Source of the DNA: Chloropicon primus
Taxonomy: Eukaryota; Chlorophyta; Chloropicophyceae; Chloropicales; Chloropicaceae
Direction: 5' to 3'
Length of the DNA: 64,000 nucleotides
Assembly: GCA_023205875.1 (NCBI GenBank)
Contig: CP060762.1
Location: forward strand, 434,001-498,000
Part shown: piece by piece, positions 58,583 through 64,000 of the stretch
How positions within the stretch are numbered: position 1 is the first letter of the stretch
How the letters are laid out: every line of letters starts with the position of its first letter
Program-made: the position numbers and the translations under genes
The notes under the pieces: generated by a model
The model's input: the letters and a program-made list of their open reading frames with translations, nothing else
Database searches by the model: none
Told to the model about the DNA's origin: nothing

Positions 58583-60181
58583 ATGTCGCAACTCGGAGCA
58601 AAGTGCTGGCAGGCGCGAACGAACAACGGTTGCTTGCCCACGTGCTCGCCCAAGGGCAGTGGCCAAACCAAAAGATGGTACGTAACGCCAAGGGAAGGCC
58701 ACGAGTTCCTCGCGTGTTCACGTCTCTGACCTCTCTCGCACTTCTTCGTCCTCGCTCCCTTACCGGATGGTTTTCGCTTACTCTTCACCAAATGGTTTTT
58801 TTCGTTTGCTCTTCGGTTGGCATGGCATGGCATGGCACAACCAACAACCAACAGGAGGGAGAGAGAGGTCTGTCGTTACGTGGTGTGTCGGGCCGGGGCG
58901 AGTGGGAAGGGTGAGAGCGTGAGAGCGGCAAGCGTGTCGGACATGTCGTCCTCGCCCTCCCCAGTGGATGCCGGGAACGGTGCTGGTGCCAGGCCGCTGT
59001 TCGAAAGCAGCGGGACGGACTGCGTGCACCGAGCAGAGAGGAAGGGGAGGCCAAAGATAACGGACTCTTTGACCACGCCGATCGTTCAGACGAGCACGTA
59101 CTGGTTCAAGGACACGGAGGAGCTGATCGAGTACCAGGAGGGGCGGTACAAGAGCTACGAGTATGGGAGGTACGGCAACCCGACCGTGCGAGTGTGCGAG
59201 GAGAAGATTGCGGAGCTCGAGAAGGCGGAGGAGTGCCTGGTGTCCAGCAGCGGAATGAACACGGCGACCACCATGCTCCTGGCCCTCGTCCCGCAGCACG
59301 GACACATCGTGACGACGACTGATTGCTACAGGAGGACGAGGCAGTTCATACAGACCTTCCTCGGCACGAAGATGAACGTCACCGCCACCGTATTGGACCC
59401 GAGCGACCTCGAAGGCTTGGAAAAGGCCCTGACTGAGAACGAGGTGACCCTCTACTTCTCGGAGTCCCCGACGAATCCCTACCTGAGGTGCATCGACATT
59501 CCGACCGTCAGCAAGCTTTGCAGAGACAACGGCGCCCTCTGCGTCGTGGACGGGACTTTCGCCACCCCGGTGAACCAGAAGCCGCTGGAGCTGGGGGCGG
59601 ACTTGGTCATCTCATCGGGGACCAAGTACATGGCCGGCCACAACGACGTGCTCTGCGGGTACATCGCGGGCAGCAAGGAGGTCGTGGACCAGGTGAAGCA
59701 CATGCAAAACATCCTCGGAGGCGTCATGGACCCCCACGCCGCGTACCTCCTCCTCAGGGGCATGAAGACCTTGGAGCTTCGAATCGCGAGGCAGAACGAG
59801 AACGGAATGAGGCTCGCGCAGGCGCTGGAGGCGCACCCAAAGGTCAAGGTTGTCCACTACCCCGGACTCGCCTCGCACCCCGACCACGAGAACGCGAAGA
59901 ACCAGATGAGGGGGTACGGGGGAGTTGTGAGCTTTGAGGTTGACGGAGACTTGTGGCAGACTGCCAAGGTCATCGACAGCGTCAAGCTGCCTTACATTGC
60001 CCCCTCCCTCGGCGGAGTCGAGTCCCTCATCGAGCAGCCCACGGTCGTGTCCTACTGGGACCAAGGACCCGAGCAGAGGGCGAAGATAGGCATAAAGGAT
60101 TCGCTCATCCGATATGCTTGTGGGATCGAGAACTTTGAGGACCTTTGGGAGGACCTCTCTCAGGCTTTGGACACTGTGTGA
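58583..60181 (+). CDS. Cystathionine gamma-synthase
   Basis: A PLP enzyme that joins an activated homoserine with cysteine, the entry to methionine synthesis (plastid in plants). The preferred model is exons 58583-58677 and 58855-60181, 473 residues. Exon 1 (SQLGAKCWQARTNNGCLPTC) plus CRYVVCRAGASGKGESVRAA gives a plausible transit peptide, and the GTACGT...ACAG intron keeps the frame. Without splicing, an ATG at 58832 would give 449 residues. The catalytic part has TPIVQTSTYWFKDTEELIEY, YGRYGNPTV, SSGMNTATTMLLALVP, the PLP region DLVISSGTKYMAGHNDVLCG (lysine in SGTKYMAGH) and YIAPSLGGVESLIEQPTVVS. The core is complete and plant/bacterial CGS-like; cystathionine gamma-lyase is less likely from the FATPVNQKPLELG block. 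Confidence 0.88.
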
Positions 60182-60279
60182 TGGTGGCAAGGAGAATAAC
60201 AACGCGCTTGAAAACGATTGTAAAAAACGATTGTTCCACATCATATACATACATACACACACACGTTCTCTCTTTCTCT

Positions 60280-60786
60280 CTACGACGGCGACGGCGACGG
60301 CGACGACGCTTCCTCCTCGCGTTTCGCCAAGTAGGCGTTGAACTTGCTCAAGTGGCCGCGGACTCGGACGATCCCCTTGGGCGAAAGCATGGAGTTGTGA
60401 GTGACCACCTCGACCGAGCCGCCCTGGCCCAAAGAATAGACGAAGACGAACTTGGCGTGCACCTCCACGATCGACGTGGAAAGCAACTTGGAGATCTTGT
60501 AGTACCCCGCGAACGCGGCGTGGTCCTTGCCGATTCGGTGCACGGTGGCCTCGCTCGGCTGGGTCCGAAAGCTCACGCTCAGGTGCCGTGCGTCCTTGAA
60601 GAGATTCTCGAACGCGATTTTGATCTCACCAGCTCCCCTTCGCATGCCACGGCCCGCCTCGTCACTCCACGCTGGAGAGAAAACCGCGTCGGAGGCGTAA
60701 ATTGACAAGACCTTACCCAAGTCCCTCCTCCGCACGCCGTCCGTGAACACCTGCACGCTCCGTGCGACGTCCTCGACCAAGCCCAT
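60280..60786 (-). CDS. NTF2-like (SnoaL/SgcJ-type fold) protein
   Basis: A 168-residue single-exon protein of the NTF2-like superfamily. An N-terminal helix (VEDVARSVQVFTDGVRRRDL) is followed by YASDAVFSPAWSDEAGRGMR, then beta strands ending VHAKFVFVYSLGQGGSVEVV and THNSMLSP. Members include polyketide cyclases, CaMKII association domains and many uncharacterised algal proteins. No catalytic His/Asp pair can be assigned. The C terminus is a Ser-Pro repeat produced by a (TCGCCG)-type run at 60282-60308. ATG 60786 is chosen because the frame upstream has only a GTG. It converges on the CGS gene with a 98-bp gap. Confidence 0.72.
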   Translation of the reverse strand: MGLVEDVARSVQVFTDGVRRRDLGKVLSIYASDAVFSPAWSDEAGRGMRRGAGEIKIAFENLFKDARHLSVSFRTQPSEATVHRIGKDHAAFAGYYKISKLLSTSIVEVHAKFVFVYSLGQGGSVEVVTHNSMLSPKGIVRVRGHLSKFNAYLAKREEEASSPSPSPS

Positions 60787-61284
60787 CGTCAGTGCCACAA
60801 AACAAACTTCGAGGAACCTCCTCTAACGCCCATCGCTTCAAAGGGAGGAGCGCGAGAGGGACCACTCCTTTTTTGGTCAAACCCTTCAGCCGAGGTATCA
60901 ATCGAAAGCCCTTGAGACGCGCTTCCGTTCTTTCCACACCTCCTCCCCTTCGCCGTCCCCGTCCGTGCACAAAGTCCTCGACAACAACACCTTCCCTCTC
61001 CCCGTCATGCGCCGACGAACCCGGGCGTTAATGTCCACACATTTTTTCAACTCCTTTTCGCGCGAGGAAATCCTGCAGGAGGGGGACTCCTGCCGAACCA
61101 GAGGGAGGGAGTAAGGGAACGAGGGCAAGAGTGGACGAGAGAAAGGGGGGTAGAGAGACAAGGAGCCAAGGAAGGACTTGCTTGCTTTCTCAAGCCAAAG
61201 AGATCAAAACAATAAGTAGCAAAAACAAATATGAAGTAAAATGGAAAATGAGAATGAGGAGACGCCTCCTGAGCTCAGCCGTCA
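60787..61284. other. Intergenic region downstream of the ankyrin gene
   Basis: Contains the promoter element 60860-60985 of the NTF2-like gene. The remainder (60990-61284) has no gene and is the 3' flank of the ankyrin gene. Confidence 0.45.
60875..60911 (-). promoter_or_regulatory. CTTTCG promoter box upstream of the NTF2-like gene
   Basis: On the minus strand AGGGCTTTCGATTGATACCT is followed by CGGCTGAAGGGTTTGACC. Similarity to 33894-34010 extends on both sides (a GGAGTGGTCC block downstream, ACGGAAG and TTTGTGCACGGACG-type blocks upstream), about 90-125 bp before the ATG. Confidence 0.6.
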
Positions 61285-62592
61285 TCACTGGTTCTGCTCG
61301 ATCCAAGCGACCATCTCCCAGTGGCGATTGAGTGCCGCCACGCGCCTGCAGTACTCTGGGTTCCAGGGGCAAGGCGGGTCCTGGCTTCGAATCCACTGCA
61401 GAGCGTGGAGGAGGCCCCTGCGAGCTGCCAATGCACAAGTCCTCTCGCCCCAGGGTTGAGGCGGATTCCAGCTTCGAACGGCTTCCGTGTCGTTGTTCCA
61501 AGGACGACGGTTTGGGCGGCGTGTGCGAAGCCAATGATCCATGGCGAGGCCATGGCCCCCCAAGTCTTGGCGAGGCCTGCGGCGAGGGGTCGGGGCAGGT
61601 CGGTGAGAGGACCTCTCCTCGATCCACCTGATTACGGCCAAGTGCCTGCCAATCCTCGCCTTCCTGAGGCAGATCTCGGGGTCCCACCTGCAAGGCGGGC
61701 TGCGACTTCGAAGCCACTGCAGGATTTCGAGGTGCCCACCGCCGGCCGCTTCCGCGCAAGTGAACCCGTCCCAAGGGCAAGGGGGATCCTGGCTTCGGAG
61801 CCACTTGAGGATGTGAAGGTGCCCACCTTTCGCGGCGTGGAAGCAAGTCCACTCGTCCCAAGGGCAGGGAGACCCTTGACCGCGGAGCCACTTCAGGATG
61901 TCGAGGTGGCCTCCCGCAGCTGCCTCGAGGCAAGCCTCGGAGCACAGCGGGGCAGGAGGATCCTGGCTACGAAGCCACTTGAGAACATCAAGGTGACCTC
62001 CTCGAGCCGCTTCGCAGCACGTTCGCCAGTTCCACGCGAGGTCCTTCTCGCCCTTGAGCCACTCCAACACCGCGATGTGACCCCCTCCAGCGGCCCCGCT
62101 CAGGCTCGCCCTGCTCGCGTTCCTCGCGCTCAGAGGGATTCCTTGGCTCACCAGCCACTTGACCGCGTTCAGGTTGCCCTGAAAGGAGGCGACGTACAGC
62201 AGGTCGTACTCGTACCAGTGGTTCAAGTACGTGCGGTTGAAGTGCTCCTCCACCCTTTGCCAGCAACGACTGCCCTCCCTCCTGTCGAACGAGCTCCACA
62301 TCCATTTGTACCACCCCAAGGTGAACGAAGGCCTCAGCTCGGACATCCTGTCCTTCCTCAAGTCAGTCTGCGTAATCACCTTCTTCTTCAAGGTGCACTC
62401 GAGAGGGTTCGCTGCTTTCACCGCCTCGAGGAACGTCTTGCAGGTCAACCCAAACGCCAGGCGGTCGTAGGGCTCCAGCTTCCCTGCCACAACGCAGAGA
62501 ACTTCCCACGGCAAGTCCGAAGCGGACTTCCTCCCCATCTTCTGGCGCTTCCTTTCCCTCTCCCTTGTCTCCGTCATCATCATCATCATCAT
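61285..62592 (-). CDS. F-box-like protein with ankyrin-type 'WLRSQDPPCPW' repeats
   Basis: A 435-residue single-exon protein. The N terminus is six methionines encoded by a (CAT)n microsatellite, then a basic stretch and an F-box-like helix (ASDLPWEVLCVVAGKLEPYD). From residue ~125 to the end there are about eight ankyrin-like units of about 33-37 residues, each carrying a consensus close to GGHLDILKWLRSQDPPCPWD and ending in C-x-AA. The conserved Cys and Trp make an unusual ankyrin variant that occurs in large families in some algae. An F-box plus repeats suggests an SCF substrate receptor; that is inference. Which ATG of the six is used is unclear. Confidence 0.85.
   Translation of the reverse strand: MMMMMMTETRERERKRQKMGRKSASDLPWEVLCVVAGKLEPYDRLAFGLTCKTFLEAVKAANPLECTLKKKVITQTDLRKDRMSELRPSFTLGWYKWMWSSFDRREGSRCWQRVEEHFNRTYLNHWYEYDLLYVASFQGNLNAVKWLVSQGIPLSARNASRASLSGAAGGGHIAVLEWLKGEKDLAWNWRTCCEAARGGHLDVLKWLRSQDPPAPLCSEACLEAAAGGHLDILKWLRGQGSPCPWDEWTCFHAAKGGHLHILKWLRSQDPPCPWDGFTCAEAAGGGHLEILQWLRSRSPPCRWDPEICLRKARIGRHLAVIRWIEERSSHRPAPTPRRRPRQDLGGHGLAMDHWLRTRRPNRRPWNNDTEAVRSWNPPQPWGERTCALAARRGLLHALQWIRSQDPPCPWNPEYCRRVAALNRHWEMVAWIEQNQ
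62580..62592 (-). repeat. (CAT)n microsatellite at a start codon
   Basis: Consecutive CAT triplets on the plus strand read ATG ATG ATG on the coding strand, placing several consecutive possible initiators in one frame. Length changes at this locus would not shift the frame. Confidence 0.7.
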
Positions 62593-62629
62593 GACTCAAG
62601 ATATCGGTCACCAAATCCTCAAACGCGAG

Positions 62630-62665
62630 GCGTTTCTTTCGACCAAGAGCTCTTTCGAAAGAGGA
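62630..62665 (-). promoter_or_regulatory. CTTTCG promoter box upstream of the ankyrin gene (proximal copy)
   Basis: On the minus strand CCTCTTTCGAAAGAGCTCTT is followed by GGTCGAAAGAAACGCC, about 40-75 bp before the first ATG. It has the perfect palindrome with a changed 3' half. Confidence 0.55.
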
Positions 62666-62828
62666 AACCGTAACGCTTTCGACAGTTCACCTCATCTTCC
62701 GAGCGAAACGCGCGCTTTCGCCGTCCTTCTCCCCCTTTCTTGTCACAAGAAACAATAATCCTCGAAAGTCGAAACAACTGCCTTGCAGACTTTTTCACAA
62801 ACGTGGTCACCAAATCCTCAAACACGAG

Positions 62829-62864
62829 GCGTTTCTTTCGACCAAGAGCTCTTTCGAAAGAGGA
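62829..62864 (-). promoter_or_regulatory. CTTTCG promoter box (distal duplicate copy)
   Basis: Same sequence as the proximal copy, 199 bp further upstream and part of the tandem duplication. FAN1 is on the other side, so it could serve either gene. Confidence 0.5.
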
Positions 62865-63248
62865 AAGTGTAACGCTTTCGACAGTTTACCTCAATCTCAG
62901 CGCAACGTGCGCTTTCGTCGTCCCTCTCGCCCTTTCTTGTCACAACCTTCCTAAAGTCTGCAGCGAGCGAGAGAGTGAGTCACCTCATCGAGTTTGAAAA
63001 CATTGAAAACAGGTGGATGGAGGGAGAGGAGGTAAGTTGCCGATGACTTTAAGCCGATGGGTGGCACGTTTTTGCGCGCGATGGTTGAGGATTCGGAACC
63101 GCCTTGTCTTGATCTTTCCAACGAGGGTTCACTCGACGGGTTTGACGTCGTAACGAAGGTGCAAGAGACTGAAACGTGAGATGATGTCCTCGTTGGTGAC
63201 GCAGGAGGTGTCCACCCTATGAGTGTGGAGCGGGCAGGAAGGCGGCCG

Positions 63249-64000
63249 ATGAAGCAGACGACGCTGGTTTTCGGTCCGTCTGTGGCTCAGGAGCGCACCG
63301 TGTCGGTCTCTGGCTCGTCCGCGAAGAAGAGGAGGAGAAAGGAGGAGGAAACGGAGGAGGATGCCAAGGATGCCAAGGAGGATGTGTGGGAGGAGGCCAC
63401 GTTCTGGAGTGTGGTGCGGACCCGAAGGACGCAGGAGGCCAAGATGCTGTGCAAGATCGGGACGGAGCTCGTCGTTTCGAGGGATCCCACGAACGAGAAG
63501 GACCCCGAGCATGCGATAAAGCTGGTTGCCGAGTCGAAGACTGTCGGGCACTTGCCCGCCCTGGCAGCAGTCCACCTGAGTGCTCTGCTCGACGGCCCCT
63601 CGCCGCCTTGGGTTGCGAGGGCGACCGTAATCGGGGGCGACAGCGAGGGAAGCGTCGAGCCCATACAAGTGAGGATCAGGTTCAAGCTTGAGGAAGAGTC
63701 GAAAGACGGAGCCGAGCGAAGGAGCTTCCTCGAGTCCGTACTGGCCTCCGCCAGCAAGGGACAAGCGGAGCAGTTCAAGCAAAAGTGCGAGCAGCTTGCG
63801 GGCGCCCTAGACGCTGTCCTGGATTTTTGCGCCAATCGCGCAGCCCACCTCTTCCACGATTGCGAGGTCCGCCTCATGAGGACGGTGAAGGCGCTGCCTC
63901 TGCGGCCCAAGGCTCTTCTTGTGCGGCTCTACATGAGGAAGAGACAATGGTTTCGAGTTGGGTTGCTGAGCCGTTACGTGGAAGTTGGGGACATCGAAGC
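63249..64000 (+). CDS. FAN1: FAN1-type nuclease, N-terminal part (HIRAN + FAN1), runs off the window
   Basis: FAN1 is a structure-specific 5' nuclease for DNA interstrand crosslink repair. The first 250 codons are in the window. The start MKQTTLVFG resembles a degenerate PCNA-interacting (Q-x-x-L) motif. A basic nuclear signal follows (KKRRRKEEE). Next is a HIRAN-like domain at about 70-135 (IGTELVVSRDPTNEKDPEHA, then VGHLPALAAVHLSALLDG), as in plant FAN1. The FAN1 SAP/helical start closes the segment: CANRAAHLFHDCEVRLMRTV, then LLVRLYMRKRQWFRVGLLSR. The VRR-nuc catalytic domain would lie beyond 64000. A GTAAGT at 63032 and an AG near 63204 may bound a 5'-UTR intron. Confidence 0.82.
   Translation, partial: MKQTTLVFGPSVAQERTVSVSGSSAKKRRRKEEETEEDAKDAKEDVWEEATFWSVVRTRRTQEAKMLCKIGTELVVSRDPTNEKDPEHAIKLVAESKTVGHLPALAAVHLSALLDGPSPPWVARATVIGGDSEGSVEPIQVRIRFKLEEESKDGAERRSFLESVLASASKGQAEQFKQKCEQLAGALDAVLDFCANRAAHLFHDCEVRLMRTVKALPLRPKALLVRLYMRKRQWFRVGLLSRYVEVGDIE

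Larger units (their letters stand above)
62606..62945. repeat. Tandem duplication of promoter region, 199-bp period
   Basis: The ~141-bp block beginning GGTCACCAAATCCTCAAACR and ending CCTTTCTTGTCACAA is at 62606-62746 and 62805-62945. Each copy carries a CTCTTTCGAAAGAG palindrome and a GTAACGCTTTCGACAGTT segment. The copies differ at roughly one base in ten to fifteen, so they are older than the 55.8-kb array. It lies in the divergent gap between the ankyrin gene and FAN1. Confidence 0.88.

Noticed and set aside
58832-60181. Unspliced start for cystathionine gamma-synthase at 58832
   Set aside because: Possible, but the leader would begin with a CATGG microsatellite translation. The spliced model from 58583 has a clean GT-AG intron, keeps frame and gives a transit-like N terminus. 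Kept only as an alternative.
1-64000. Endogenous virus, LTR element, LINE or CRISPR array
   Set aside because: No reverse transcriptase, integrase, capsid or long terminal repeats were recognised, and no regularly spaced short palindromic repeats. The tandem arrays have long units of 173-199 bp.
1-64000. tRNA or rRNA genes
   Set aside because: No A-box/B-box pair with a cloverleaf could be supported by eye in the intergenic gaps. A tRNAscan-SE and Rfam run would decide; none is claimed.

Overview
The window is nuclear DNA of a compact, GC-rich eukaryote. Genes are split by short GT-AG introns (100-290 bp), most use strong AAG/GAG/CTC-type codons, and there are about 36 genes in 64 kb. Photosynthesis is suggested by plant-type sterol methyltransferase, a Ycf39/HCF244-like reductase with a transit-like leader, a bacterial-type gyrase A with an organelle presequence, organellar bL35 and bL21, organellar Hsp90, plant-type cystathionine gamma-synthase and a PXN-like peroxisomal carrier. 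Cilia genes (a C1a-32-type central-pair protein, an EFHB/CFAP21-like protein) mean a flagellated stage exists. Together this fits a unicellular alga, most likely a green (prasinophyte-like) one. That placement is inference; no rRNA or plastid gene is present to fix it.

Layout. 0.5-7 kb: SMT1, SF3A3, a small acidic protein, bL35, Ycf39-like. 7-17 kb: a CRAL-TRIO (Sec14) protein, proteasome alpha-5, a multi-CH protein and exocyst SEC8. 17.8-23 kb: a three-gene same-strand cluster of sialyltransferase-like GT29, a CK2-alpha kinase carrying a secretory leader, and a second GT29. 23-31 kb: bL21, gyrase A, PXN-like carrier, a SANT protein and a KIP-type CDK inhibitor. 32-41 kb: an unrecognised abundant-looking protein, a small coiled protein, aspartate aminotransferase, RIT1, a mannose-6-phosphate-receptor-like protein and a membrane sialidase. 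41-50 kb: a small charged protein, EFHB-like, C1a-32-like, organellar Hsp90, a DUF2256 protein and BUB3. 50-64 kb: CLEC16A/GFS9, RBBP6/MPE1, RRP1, cystathionine gamma-synthase, an NTF2-like protein, an F-box/ankyrin protein and the 5' part of FAN1.

The strongest novelty is at 19.6-21.5 kb. About 199 bp covering a 5' leader, a 9-codon upstream ORF and a signal-anchor coding segment are almost identical in the CK2-alpha gene and the neighbouring GT29 gene. A cytosolic/nuclear kinase has apparently acquired the secretory leader of a Golgi glycosyltransferase, which would put CK2 activity in the lumen or outside the cell.

The second is regulatory. A recurring box (core CTTTCGAAAGAGCCGTCG, with variants) lies 20-250 bp upstream of, and in the same orientation as, at least twelve start codons. 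Divergent (head-to-head) intergenic regions also carry two kinds of repeat: a dispersed 180-315 bp cassette in three of them, and tandem duplications with a 173-199 bp period in six others. Convergent gaps are 64-335 bp and lack these repeats. Introns are strongly biased to gene 5' ends.
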